From positions 1-29,329 of the forward strand of contig JAUCBJ010008106.1 in assembly GCA_032718475.1 (NCBI GenBank): 29,329 nt of DNA, in the 5' to 3' direction. The notes below the pieces were generated by a model. The model did not search any database. It was not told the DNA's origin and saw only the letters and a list, made by a program, of their open reading frames with translations. Positions 11,365-21,007 of this stretch are shown piece by piece. The position numbers were made by a program, and so were the translations under genes. Positions within the stretch are counted from its first letter, which is position 1. Each line of letters begins with the position of its first letter. The stretch comes from Nemertoderma westbladi (taxonomy: Eukaryota > Xenacoelomorpha > Nemertodermatida > Nemertodermatidae).

Positions 11365-11543
11365 TGATGGGATCTGTACTGTAGTTATCTATATACTGTT
11401 ACTACTGGTAATTCATCAGTGTTGTGTTATGGACTGACTCTCTTCTACCGGTGCCTGTTGTGTTGTGTTGAGGCTGGAAATATATGGCTTAGGGCTATTA
11501 AGTACTGAAGTACCTACCGTTTATTCTAGTAACGAATAGAACA
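11365..11543 (+). repeat. 5' LTR of Gypsy element
   Basis: 179 bp, begins TGATGGGATC and ends GAATAGAACA (TG...CA). It matches 18331-18509 except for one G/A difference in the ACCGGTGCCTG stretch. A TATA-like CTATATACTG lies about 25-35 bp in. It directly abuts the 26-bp satellite. Confidence 0.93.
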
Positions 11544-11641
11544 TGGCGCTGCGAGTAGGAAGCTCTAGGGCTAGGGCTATTAAGTACTGAAGTACCTACC
11601 GTTTATTCTAGTAATGAATAGAACATGGCGCTGCGAGTAGG
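11491..11641 (+). repeat. 82-bp-period tandem duplication of LTR end plus primer-binding site
   Basis: Bases 11491-11559 and 11573-11641 are 69-bp direct copies differing at one base (AACGAAT versus AATGAAT). Each contains the last 53 bp of the LTR and the 16-bp primer-binding site, so a second site lies at 11626-11641. The 3' LTR has only one copy of this segment. Confidence 0.95.
11544..11559 (+). promoter_or_regulatory. Primer-binding site, first copy (tRNA-Ser-like)
   Basis: TGGCGCTGCGAGTAGG follows the LTR end directly. Its complement ends in CCA and resembles the 3' end of metazoan tRNA-Ser, from memory of that tRNA with about two mismatches. The position is firm; the tRNA identity is an inference. 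Confidence 0.7.
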
Positions 11642-11714
11642 GTCATTATCCTCGGAACTGTGAATCATATAACCTGTCCCAGTGACTTATTGCTATAGGC
11701 CTACCGCTCAAAAC

Positions 11715-13019
11715 ATGGCTGACATGGAGACGCGCTTAAGGAAAACTCACAGTGGTTTCAAATCGAATTTTACACGATTGGCTAATCGGTTTGAGGTGTC
11801 GATCGCAAATATACAAAAACTCTCGGTTGACGAACGACCCCAAACAATAATCGATGAACTCCGACGCCATAAAGAGAAACTGGAATTGGCGTACGATAAA
11901 ATCGGCAAATCATTAGAGACGCTGCGCGCTCACGACGTGGATTGTACAGCCGATGACGGCCACTACGACGATGTTACTGCACATATTTCGGGACTAGACA
12001 GCATATTCACTGTTATAATTAGCGAATCCGCTAAATTTTCGGGCAGACGGCCACCAGGATCCAACCCAACAAACACACCGGTAAGTAAGAGCGACAACGC
12101 ACCAAGAGCAACGGCGAATCGACCGCCGGTTCTCGATGATGAAGTCGATATAAAGAAATTTGCTTGGTGGCGAATCGCGAGGAGCAACTACGCAAGGACG
12201 ATTAAACTCCAAAATCAACCGCGAGATGAACAAATCTCAGCTTTCTTCGGTTACTGTAGTCCAACATTGCTCTCTAAACTGCAATATGTTGTAGAAATTC
12301 CACAGGATACAACATTAACATTAGATCAAGTCATCGAAAAATTCGAATTGTATTTGAAAGAAAAGCACAACATTGCGTTAGATCGATGGGAGTTGACAAC
12401 TTGCAAACAACAGTATTCCGAATCGTTCGACAGCTACTATACTAAATTATGTGAAGCTGCGGACACCGCCGGGTTGCGTGACATGGATGAGGATGCGTGG
12501 ATGAGTACGTTGATCACCGTCGGAATATTCGACGAGGAGATCCGCCAAGATTTATTGGCTAAATCCCCCACACTCAACCATCGGGAAACTGTAAAATTTT
12601 GTCGCAGTGAGGAGGCGGCACGTGCGCATTCTAAGAGAATGAAAACGTCCAGATCGGCAGAGATGGCGACATCCGCGGGGTTAAACTCACAAAAACAACG
12701 GGGCCGTTCGTCAACACACAAGAAATCTCCCTCGAAATCACGATATCAATCCCAAAATCGCTCACCCAGTAAAGGGGCTGAGTTTGAATCAGATAAATGT
12801 CAGCGCTGTGGGTATGTGCAGCACGGACACAGGGGCAGATGTCCCGCCATGGGTAAGATATGTAATTTCTGTAAGAAAAAGAATCATTTTTCAAACATGT
12901 GTCTGTGTCGCAATAAAAGTGCGAATGCTACATCAGCTGACATTAATATAAATAACAATACAAGTGTGTCGTCAGCGGTGAACATTGCAACGTGTGGGCA
13001 CAATAAAATCAATGATTAG
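11715..13019 (+). CDS. gag: Gypsy gag: capsid/nucleocapsid with two zinc knuckles
   Basis: The start is set at the ATG at 11715, which has a good context (AAAACATGG). The frame is open back to about 11682, but without an ATG. This gives 434 residues. The N-terminal third is helical and charged. The middle (~150-310) carries a capsid-like segment with the ISAFFGYCSP, LYLKEKHN and DSYYTKLCEAAD stretches typical of Gypsy gag. Then come a basic Ser/Lys/Arg linker and two knuckles: CX2CX4HX5C (~362-376) and CX2CX4HX4C (~383-396). It would package the RNA in a virus-like particle. No internal stop is seen. It ends at TAG 13017-13019, overlapping the protease frame by up to 38 bp, so a +1 shift would be needed for readthrough. 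Confidence 0.88.
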   Translation: MADMETRLRKTHSGFKSNFTRLANRFEVSIANIQKLSVDERPQTIIDELRRHKEKLELAYDKIGKSLETLRAHDVDCTADDGHYDDVTAHISGLDSIFTVIISESAKFSGRRPPGSNPTNTPVSKSDNAPRATANRPPVLDDEVDIKKFAWWRIARSNYARTIKLQNQPRDEQISAFFGYCSPTLLSKLQYVVEIPQDTTLTLDQVIEKFELYLKEKHNIALDRWELTTCKQQYSESFDSYYTKLCEAADTAGLRDMDEDAWMSTLITVGIFDEEIRQDLLAKSPTLNHRETVKFCRSEEAARAHSKRMKTSRSAEMATSAGLNSQKQRGRSSTHKKSPSKSRYQSQNRSPSKGAEFESDKCQRCGYVQHGHRGRCPAMGKICNFCKKKNHFSNMCLCRNKSANATSADININNNTSVSSAVNIATCGHNKIND

Positions 13020-13302
13020 TGTGGGCATAGTTAATGACTGTGCTAAGAAAGAATTTATTGCTGATTATATTTCAGTACCCGATACCGGTTCCGATATAAC
13101 TGTAGGTGGGAGTCAATTTTGTAGGGATATGGATATTGATTTACTAAACCTACTGGAACCAGATAATGGGCGGCGACTGCTTAATATCAATGGGAAGGAA
13201 CTTAAGCAGTTGGGCCGACTCATATTATATATTACTTTAGAGGGGCAAGAAATACGAGAAGAGAAAATCGTTTTGAGAAAATCGCACTTAAAGAAAAATT
13301 AA
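12985..13302 (+). pseudogene. Gypsy aspartic protease, N-terminal part (split by insert)
   Basis: This frame lies +1 relative to gag and is open between 12982 and TAA 13300-13302. It contains the retropepsin active-site motif PDTGSD (Asp codon 13081-13083, DTGS at 13081-13092) and a later NGKELKQLGRLIL strand region. The fold stops after an EIREEKIVLRK stretch, and the end of the domain is found 1.9 kb further on. There is no ATG at the frame start, so it would be made as a gag fusion. It would cleave the polyprotein if whole; here it is broken. Confidence 0.8.
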
Positions 13303-13680
13303 ATTTTCAAGTCAAAATTTTCAATTTTTTTATTTTCAATGTGATATATGCAGTTTTTAATGAGGAATCCAAATCTGTTAACGGTATGTTAACAGCTAGC
13401 TTAGTTTTGGAGATAATCAGCTTTGATTGAGAGTAGTCAGAAGTTTTGAAATTTAAATCTCATTCCCGATAGATATTATGTTGTTCTATGTAGATTTACT
13501 CTTATAAATTAATTTATATGCCTTATTATTCCAATCCAATAGAAAACTATCTTCCAGTTATTTTCAGTATGTTTGCTTGTCAATCGGTCTGTCTGTTTGT
13601 CTGTTTATCTGTCAAGTGTTGTCAGTCATTTTATAAATTTTTAGATCTTGGCTCAAAAATTATAATTTTGATGGTATATA

Positions 13681-14018
13681 AGGGTTTTCGAGGTCGTTAA
13701 ACACGATAAAACATCTAAAAATATTTTCTGGTAATGCAACTACCATTTTTGGTGCTATTTTGGACCCACAGGACGAAAAGTACAAGTAAAAAAATGTCAA
13801 ATTAAAAAATGTTGTGTTTCGATTGATAATTCTGAATGTATGCGGGTTTTTGAGGTCGGTGATCACGATAAAAAATGTTAAAAATATTTTTGGCAATACA
13901 ACCATCATTTTTGGTGCTATTTTTGCCCCAGGACGAAAAGTACAAGTAAAAAATGTCAAATAAAAAATTGTTGTGTTTCGATTGATAATTCTGAATGTAT
14001 TCGGGTTTTTGAGGTTTG
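13681..14018. repeat. Two ~160-bp direct repeats
   Basis: GGGTTTTCGAGGTCG at 13681, GGGTTTTTGAGGTCG near 13844 and GGGTTTTTGAGGTTTG near 14003 mark two repeats with high identity. They share TTTTTGGTGCTATTTT, AGGACGAAAAGTACAAGTAA and GTTTCGATTGATAATTCTGA. They end where the 49-bp array starts. Confidence 0.85.
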
Positions 14019-14870
14019 TTGTTCACGTGCTGCTCGAAGTCCCAGACCAGATAACTAGCTACCTCAGTTGTTCACGTGCTGCTCGAAGTCTCAAACAAGA
14101 TAACTAGATAGCTTTGTTGTTTACCTTGCTGCTCGAAGTCCCAAACTCGATAAAAACGTAGCATATTTGTGCACATCCTGCTCGAAGTCCCAGACTAGAT
14201 AGCAAGCTACCTTTGTTGTTCACGTGCTGCTTGAAGTCCCAGACTAGTCTACTATAACTAGCTACCTTTATTGTTCACGTGCTGCTCGAAGTCTCAAACT
14301 AGATAACTAGCTAGCTTTGTTGTTCACGTGCTGCTCGAAGTCCCAAACTAGATAACTAGCTACCTTAGTTGTTTACGTGCTGCTCGAAGTCCCAAATTAG
14401 ACAACCATAGTTACCTTAGTTGTTCATGTGCTGCTCGAATTCTCAAACTAGATAACTAGCTAGCTTTGTTGTTCACGTGCTGCTCGAAGTCCCAAAATAG
14501 ATAGTCATAGTTAGCTTACTTGTACCAGCGCTGCTTGAAGTCCCAGACTAAGCTACCTTAGTTGTTCGCATGCTGCTCGAAGTCTCAAACTAGATAATTA
14601 TCTAGCTTTGTTGTTCACGTGCTGCTCGAAGTCCCATACTAGATAACTAGCTACCTTAGTTATTCACGTACTGCTCGAAGTCTCAAACTAGATAACTAGC
14701 TACCCTAGTTGTTCATGTGCTGCTCGGAGTCCCAGACTAGATAAAAACCCAGCATAGTTGTTCACGTGCTGCTCGAAGTCCCTGCCTTAGATAACCATCC
14801 AGCTTAGTTGATCACGTGCTGCTCGAAGTCCCAGGCTAGAAAAAAAAAGGCAGCATAGTTGTTCATTAGT
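14019..14870. repeat. ~49-bp minisatellite, about 17 copies
   Basis: Each unit has the core CACGTGCTGCTCGAAGT followed by CCC or CTC, AAACTAGATAACTAGCTA and a TTTGTTGTT-type spacer. Units range from about 40 to 62 bp. Two unit types alternate irregularly (CCC with CTACCTTAG, CTC with CTAGCTTTG). Most carry the palindrome CACGTG. No coding frame. Confidence 0.93.
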
Positions 14871-15188
14871 TTGCTAATGTACATTCCTATTACACATTTT
14901 GCCCCTCAAGCCTCAACATCACAACACAACAACAGACCCACTCCGATTTAGCAAACTCACTTTCAAGATATTTTGTAAGTAATCCCTACTACTATTAAAA
15001 TACAACAAAAATTTTAAACGCGATTTACTCATAATAGTATATTTTCCATCTGGTTGTCTTGCCAATACTTAATTTCTAATAACTCTTGATGTACTCATCC
15101 AATCAGGATGATTTATAGCTCATTAGAGAGCTGAGATGTTGGCCAATCACATGCAATATCTAACTCAAAAACTTCATTTTCACCTTAA

Positions 15189-15515
15189 GGTACCTTTTCG
15201 CTTTCACTGCCACAAATATTCATATGTGATGGTATTGATAACCTTTATTTGTCACTAAAAGCTTGTAAAGCTTTGCGTCTAATTCATGAGAACTGGCCCC
15301 GACCACTTCCAGAAATATATTTCAATACTCGTTCCTGTTCTACTGGCATGTCCTGTCCCTCCGGTACTTCTAAAACTGAAAGTATTTTCAATAAAAATAA
15401 AAGGAAAATTTTTATTGAAAGCTTACCTGTAAATCCGACCCCTGCTGAAGGTCTGTCAGTGCGTGATAAATTAATAACATTTACCCAACTGTATTTAATT
15501 GTGATGAGGCATTAA
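15189..15515 (+). pseudogene. Gypsy protease C-terminus and protease-RT linker
   Basis: The frame is open from after TAA 15186-15188. From about 15213 it reads as the end of a Mag-type protease (IFICDGID, then LSLKACKALRLIHE), followed by a Ser/Lys-rich linker. It then continues toward the RT, but homology to the RT lead-in (PTVFNCDEALKTM) lies in the next frame from about 15482, so an indel near 15475-15485 separates this piece from pol. There is no ATG at 15249; the open frame simply continues from upstream. Confidence 0.65.
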
Positions 15516-15520
15516 AAACA

Positions 15521-18286
15521 ATGAGGGGTGACGTCATTGGTGAACCGATGAAAATATTATTGCAAGATAATTTTGTACCGTATGCTGTCCATGCGGCCCG
15601 GAAAATTCCTTTCGCTAAAAGAGAGGAAGTTAAGGCCGAAATAGATACTTTGGTGGCAAAGGGAATAATTGAAGCTGTAGGAGATCGTCCTACAGCATGG
15701 TGCCACCCACTCGTTGTGGCTAATAAACATGATGGCAGCCTTAGAATCTGTGTCGATTTGACTAATTTAAATCGTCAAGTAAAAAGAGTTGTTCACCCCA
15801 GTACCTCTCCCAGTGAGGTACTGGCCGAAATCCCTCCAGATTGCAATTATTTTAGCACCCTGGATGCCAAAACGGCGTATTGGCAGATCCCCTTGGCCCC
15901 AGAGGCTTGTGACCTAACGTGTTTCATAACACCATGGGGTAGATTTGTGTATAACCGTGCCCCCATGGGTTACATTAGCACGGGCGATGCGTATAATTTG
16001 CGTATTGATATGGCATTAACAGGTTTAACTGAAGAAACCTATAGACTAGTAGACGGCATGGTTCTGGCTAGTAGTAATTTTAAAACTCACATAAATTTAG
16101 TATGTGATATTCTAGAACGATGCACAAAATTTGATATTACAATAAATCCAAAGAAATTCAAGTTGGGGCATGATGAAGTGAAATTCGGTGGTTATTTAAT
16201 ATCGGCTAATGGTATAAAAGCCGACCCTGACAAGGTCAGTGCTATAGCAGACTTCCCATCCCCTACTAATAGGATGGAGCTCAGATCTTTCTTAGGTTTA
16301 GTTCAACAGCTATCACAATTTACTCCAAAAATTAGTGCAATGGCTAGTCCACTACGTGATATATTGAAAGTAAAGAATGTGTTTATTTGGACCCCGGTGC
16401 ACGAGATTGCTTTCAAAAACGTTAAGTTAGCTCTTGTGACACCCCCTGTGTTAGCGAATTTTGATAAAACGGCAGAGATTAAACTGGAAACGGACGCCGC
16501 AAAGAAAAATGGCGGTCTAGGTTTTTCGCTTTTGCAAAAACGTAAAACAGATGACGACTTTAGATTGGTCCAATGCGGGTCCCGATTTTTGCGAGATTGC
16601 GAGACTCGATATGCTGTTATTGAACTTGAATGTCTTGGGATACAATGGGCAATAAACAAATGTCGGTTGTATCTACAGGGTTTACAGCATTTTACTGTGG
16701 TAGTAGACCACTGCCCTTTACTTCCTATTATGAATAAATACACCTACGACATGATCGACAATGTTAGAATATTGAACTACAAAATGAAATTGTCTGCTTA
16801 CAATTATACTCTTGAGTGGAAAAAAGGCAAAGATAATTGTATTGCAGATGCATTATCCAGGGCCCCAGTTTTCGACCCACACAGTGATGACGTCGACGAT
16901 GACGAATTCCCAGTAGATGTGGCCGCAGCTGTGTTTCAAACAGCTGTTGACAACATTAATGATGAATTTTCCAAACCAAAGAAAGAAAATAAATATTATA
17001 AAGACCCAATTCTAGAACAATTAAAGATTGTTGCTAGAGAGGATAGTGATTATCAAGTATTGATAAATGCGATTGAGAAAGATTTTCAAACACCTGAAAG
17101 TGATAATTGTTTCGTGCAGCAAGTAAAAAAAATGTGGAGTGAGTTATCAGTTGAGGACGGCCTGGTCCTTAAAGGTCAACGTATAATAATTCCAAAGGCT
17201 GCTAGGGCTGATGTTTTGAAACGCCTACATTCCTCTCATCAGGGAATAGAGCGTACGAAACGACGGGCGCGACAATCGGTTTATTGGCCCGGAATTGATA
17301 ATGAAATCAAACAAACTGTAGAATCATGTGAAAATTGTCAATATTGGTTGCCTAGCAACGTCAAAGAGCCCTTAGTATCAGAGCCTATCCCCTCCAGAAT
17401 TTTTGAGTCCGTTTCAGCGGATCTATTTTACTTCGGGGGTAAAACGTATCTAGCCTATGTCGATAGGCTATCAGGCTTTCCATTTGTCACGCAATGGCGT
17501 GATGATCCTACTTCTTCGCAGGTTGTGACGAAGATTCGTGATTATTTTATATTAACGGGAGTACCTGTCCGTATACGGACAGATGGCGGGCCTCAATTTG
17601 ACTCGAAAGTTTTCCGAGATTTTCTTTCACGTTGGAATGTGGAATTGGTACTATCCTCTCCCGAATATAGTCAATCAAATGGCCACGCCGAAGTAACGGT
17701 GCGGATATTAAAGCAACTTGTCGGAAAGGCCGATGCTGGAAGAATCGATACCGACAAATTCCTCCAAGCACTATTAGAACTTAGGAATACCCCACGGGAG
17801 GACGGCCGTTCTCCTAGTGAAATCGTATATGGTCATCCAATGCGATCCAGCGTGCCAATGCACCACCGTGCCTTCGATAAAAATTGGCAGGTAAATGCTG
17901 ACAAAGCAGACGAAACTGCATGGCGGGCGTCGAAGTTTGCCAAACTTCGTTATGATCGCACGGCAAGAACTCTATCAGAACTTGAGGTTGGGACTAATGT
18001 CCTTATTCAAAACAAACGGTCAAAACGATGGTCGAGGACTGGTGTGATAGTGGAGAAGGGACAACACCGGGACTATCAAGTCAAACTCCCATCCGGTCGC
18101 ATATTACGCCGCAACCGTCGTTTCTTGCGTCGCCGAGTCGAATCAGCGATTCCTTCACATCACGAGATACTCACACCTCCAGATCCAGTATCACCTGTAA
18201 AACGTGTTAATACTCGTTCGATTCTTAAACCTATTTTACGGCGCAGTTGCAGAGAGAGAAAATCCGTGGTTAGATTCAAAGTTTAG
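15521..18286 (+). CDS. pol: Gypsy pol: reverse transcriptase, RNase H, integrase (RT active site altered)
   Basis: 921 residues from the first ATG; homology begins about 13 codons earlier, so this ATG is probably internal to the original polyprotein. RT (~25-245): CHPLVV, RICVDLTNLN, Asp115 in STLDAKTAYWQIPL, then LVDG at 176-179, where VDD is expected. RNase H (~315-450): D325 (ETDAA), E368/E370, D396 (VDHCPL), D443 (ADALSR). Integrase: HHCC finger H570, H573, C603, C606; catalytic D634, D688 and E724 (DX35E). A basic C-terminal tail follows, without chromodomain. It runs without a stop to TAG 18284-18286, 44 bp before the 3' LTR. It would copy and integrate the element. The Gly at 179 (GGC, 16055-16057) should abolish polymerase activity. 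Confidence 0.92.
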   Translation: MRGDVIGEPMKILLQDNFVPYAVHAARKIPFAKREEVKAEIDTLVAKGIIEAVGDRPTAWCHPLVVANKHDGSLRICVDLTNLNRQVKRVVHPSTSPSEVLAEIPPDCNYFSTLDAKTAYWQIPLAPEACDLTCFITPWGRFVYNRAPMGYISTGDAYNLRIDMALTGLTEETYRLVDGMVLASSNFKTHINLVCDILERCTKFDITINPKKFKLGHDEVKFGGYLISANGIKADPDKVSAIADFPSPTNRMELRSFLGLVQQLSQFTPKISAMASPLRDILKVKNVFIWTPVHEIAFKNVKLALVTPPVLANFDKTAEIKLETDAAKKNGGLGFSLLQKRKTDDDFRLVQCGSRFLRDCETRYAVIELECLGIQWAINKCRLYLQGLQHFTVVVDHCPLLPIMNKYTYDMIDNVRILNYKMKLSAYNYTLEWKKGKDNCIADALSRAPVFDPHSDDVDDDEFPVDVAAAVFQTAVDNINDEFSKPKKENKYYKDPILEQLKIVAREDSDYQVLINAIEKDFQTPESDNCFVQQVKKMWSELSVEDGLVLKGQRIIIPKAARADVLKRLHSSHQGIERTKRRARQSVYWPGIDNEIKQTVESCENCQYWLPSNVKEPLVSEPIPSRIFESVSADLFYFGGKTYLAYVDRLSGFPFVTQWRDDPTSSQVVTKIRDYFILTGVPVRIRTDGGPQFDSKVFRDFLSRWNVELVLSSPEYSQSNGHAEVTVRILKQLVGKADAGRIDTDKFLQALLELRNTPREDGRSPSEIVYGHPMRSSVPMHHRAFDKNWQVNADKADETAWRASKFAKLRYDRTARTLSELEVGTNVLIQNKRSKRWSRTGVIVEKGQHRDYQVKLPSGRILRRNRRFLRRRVESAIPSHHEILTPPDPVSPVKRVNTRSILKPILRRSCRERKSVVRFKV

Positions 18287-18315
18287 TTTCAGTTTCAAAC
18301 TGATGTTTTAAACTC

Positions 18316-18330
18316 AGAAAGAAAAGAAGG
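18316..18330 (+). promoter_or_regulatory. Polypurine tract
   Basis: Fifteen purines in a row (AGAAAGAAAAGAAGG) end exactly at the first base of the 3' LTR. This is the expected plus-strand priming site and confirms the LTR boundary. Confidence 0.9.
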
Positions 18331-18509
18331 TGATGGGATCTGTACTGTAGTTATCTATATACTGTTACTACTGGTAATTCATCAGTGTTGTGTTATGGAC
18401 TGACTCTCTTCTACCGGTACCTGTTGTGTTGTGTTGAGGCTGGAAATATATGGCTTAGGGCTATTAAGTACTGAAGTACCTACCGTTTATTCTAGTAACG
18501 AATAGAACA
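18331..18509 (+). repeat. 3' LTR of Gypsy element
   Basis: 179 bp, one mismatch to the 5' LTR. It starts TGATGGGATC and ends GAATAGAACA. The following bases (TATGG) do not repeat the five bases before the 5' LTR (CTCCA). Confidence 0.93.
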
Positions 18510-20868
18510 TATGGCATTTCTGTTATTTGTATAATTAGTAATTAACCTTATATACGATACCATATATGTTAAACAAACTACCCCTGCCTAACCAATCAAG
18601 ACACAAAGACTGCTCTACTATTAAACAGGGGTAATCAGGAGCGTGTTATTATTAAGGTAGGGCCGCTAAATACAAAACCGCTACTCACCGTTAGATGGCG
18701 CTAACCTGCCGTCCACTAATATATTTTACTAATTTTCTACGGCATCTGCTAATTACTTGTTCCTTTCTCTACCGATTGCTCGATAGAGAGCTAACTGTTC
18801 GAATATATGAGCCACGCGGGAATAACCAAAACAATAACCCGAATCGGCTCCCTAATCTGACTTAAAACAAGTGTGAGAGGCTTTACACTCAGAGTGTATT
18901 CTTACGGCCTAATCTTGCTGCTAGAACGCGCTAATAATTACGTCTTTTCTAATCTAATCTAATCGCAAATACTGGGGTTCCCTAACGGAATGTGTGAATG
19001 TGAGAATATTTAAACAATCAAAAAATCGGTACAGTTTTTTTTTTATTATTAGGGCTAATACCTACTGTGGGACCAAACTTGCCTTCGGCTGGCTTTAGGC
19101 CAGCAATTTACTAATGCGAGCTGTATACTGTATACTACGATCTGACTTATTGCCCGCTAATTCAAATAACCGCCCAGCGTGAATAGTGTACGGTACTCTA
19201 AATTATTACCTTAACTACTCTCCGCTATGCTGCGTACAAATTCTTAATTTTACTAATTAATTACAGTCACAAATATGCAACAGCGTACTAATTACTAAGT
19301 GTTCCAGAAAGCGCAATTCTAATTTATTACGCAACGGGTTGCACTAGTAACAGTCTAATTACCGTATTATTTTCGACCTAATCAGTAATTATTTATAGTA
19401 AACTAAGAAATAGAAATCAATCAAAGGGAAAAGAGCACCTATCTAAGCATTCGTGATTTATTAGGCACACTTTAGTGACACACCAATCAGCATAACAACC
19501 TATAGTTCACAACTCGCAATCTACAGTTCGCAGGTTGTTTGCGACGTAGCCTACAGTTTAGCTCGCAATGTAAAGCACGCAGGCCTCTCCCGGGTACATC
19601 TAGGCTTCCTAACTAACCCAATTCCTGCCCCCCCTAATACTACAAAATAGAGACAAAATCTGGATTATCAACCCCTAATTACTGTACCAGCGAGCGGCCC
19701 TTCGCTCTACACTGCAACTCCCCAACCGCAACAGTGACCTCCCTGCCAGCGTCGCCTGCCTTTGAATCATCCGCACTCTCTTTGTTGCTAACCCCCCAAT
19801 GCGCCCGCCGCACCTACCGATAACTTAGCCCCCCATTAGAATGAATAGCTACCGCAACGGCGCATGCAAATCACAAAGTCTGACAGTCTAAGAAATCCCG
19901 TAGGATTATTGCATCGAAAAGGAATCACATAGAACCATTAACTAAAGGGTAGAAATCATAGTTCCAGTTGTAATTAACAGTAATCATTGGGATTGATTGA
20001 GAAACACAAGCAAGAATCAGCAAAGATTACAAATTAGCGAATCATTGCAAGAAATAATCGAAAGGTAGAAATTACACAGAAAATGCTAAACTACTAAACT
20101 GCACAGCAAGTACTACAGAAGCACATACTACAGAAAAGGTAAGGTAAGGAATAAGGAATATTATGGTACCGGCAAAACGCCAATTTATAGGTGATTCAAG
20201 AGGGATGATGCAATCGCTCTCTCATTGGCTCCCCAATCCGCCCTAACATTGGACCAACCTAGAGGCAGCTAGGCCAATAAGGAAGCCGGATTGTGAACCT
20301 ATCGCTCCCAGAAATCACAAATCATCACCATATAAGGTAATTTTGCCGATGCTTAATTTAGCGGTACTAATAATATGATGCACAAACATTAATTTAGCGC
20401 AATTTATAGAGAAAATTAAAACCAGTAGCTAGCCCCATCAAGGCTAATAACAGCAAGCCCACATCCAGGGTCCAAACAGGAAACTTGCTAACCTGGAACT
20501 ATCTACTTATATCTTATTACAAATTACATAGGTAGGGCTACATACTATACAAAATGGACGAATTCAAATATATGGGCGTTTTATTTTCCTTATCTAAATG
20601 TCATTGCGCGTTATTATGTCTTATCTAAATAATTATACTGCATAACGGCTAATATATTATACTGTATAACGGACTAATATATGTACAGCACCATATACCG
20701 TAACACCGCTCCAAGGGAAATCAGGCAATGTTTCCCTCCACTTGTAGAAGAGTATAAGGCGATGTATACAAAACAAAATAAATTCGCTTTCAAATAATCT
20801 AAATGACTTGATACTATAATAATTCTACTATTTACAAATATTGCTATAGATATTGCATAATGAATTGC
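18510..20868. other. 2.4 kb without a recognisable gene
   Basis: AT-rich with moderate-GC islands near 19560-19860. No open frame over about 60 codons, no tRNA-like structure and no tandem repeat that I can see. A small hairpin (GCTGGC/GCCAGC) lies near 19087-19110. It is not continuous with the 26-bp satellite on the other side of the Gypsy element. Confidence 0.5.
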
Positions 20869-21000
20869 ATACAAATTAAATTTACAAAATATTATCTCTT
20901 TCAATGTTAACGATTATTACATACAAATTAAATTTACAAAAATACTGCTTTCCCATTCGTTCTACATAATGATTACTACATACAAATTAAATTTACAAAA
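20869..21000. repeat. Three AT-rich direct repeats
   Basis: ATACAAATTAAATTTACAAA occurs with start near 20869, 20920 and 20979 (spacing 51 and 59 bp), the last joining the 30-bp minisatellite. Confidence 0.85.
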
Positions 21001-21007
21001 ATATTAC

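Larger units (their letters stand above)
13303..15188. mobile_element. ~1.9-kb AT-rich insert in the protease gene, mostly tandem repeats
   Basis: Interrupts the protease between its active-site half (ending ~13290) and its C-terminal helix (resuming ~15200). Contents: an AT-rich start with a perfect 8-bp inverted repeat (CTGTTAAC at 13375-13382 and GTTAACAG at 13388-13395), a CTGT-rich stretch (~13585-13612), two 160-bp repeats, a ~49-bp minisatellite and an AT-rich tail (14870-15188). No open frame of note, so it is probably a non-autonomous element. I could not find clear terminal inverted repeats or a target-site duplication, so the exact ends and the family are open. Confidence 0.65.
11365..18509 (+). 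mobile_element. Ty3/Gypsy LTR retrotransposon (Mag-like), interrupted by a ~1.9-kb insert
   Basis: Complete layout: 5' LTR, primer-binding site, gag, protease, RT-RNase H-integrase, polypurine tract, 3' LTR. The LTRs are 179 bp each and differ at one position. The RT, RNase H and integrase motifs, and the ADLFYFGGKTYLAYVDRLSG stretch of the integrase, fit the Mag-like group common in invertebrates. There is no chromodomain and no env gene. Lesions: an insert splits the protease, a frameshift lies near 15480, and the second RT catalytic Asp is replaced. No target-site duplication is seen (CTCCA before, TATGG after). Confidence 0.9.

Noticed and set aside
12982-13019. Gag-protease junction as a lesion
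   Set aside because: Different gag and protease frames with a short overlap are normal in Gypsy elements, so this shift alone is not counted as damage.
13288-15190. piggyBac-type insertion in the protease with TTAA duplication
   Set aside because: TTAA does occur near both ends (about 13287 and 15185), but joining there does not restore the protease frame and no terminal inverted repeats are visible.
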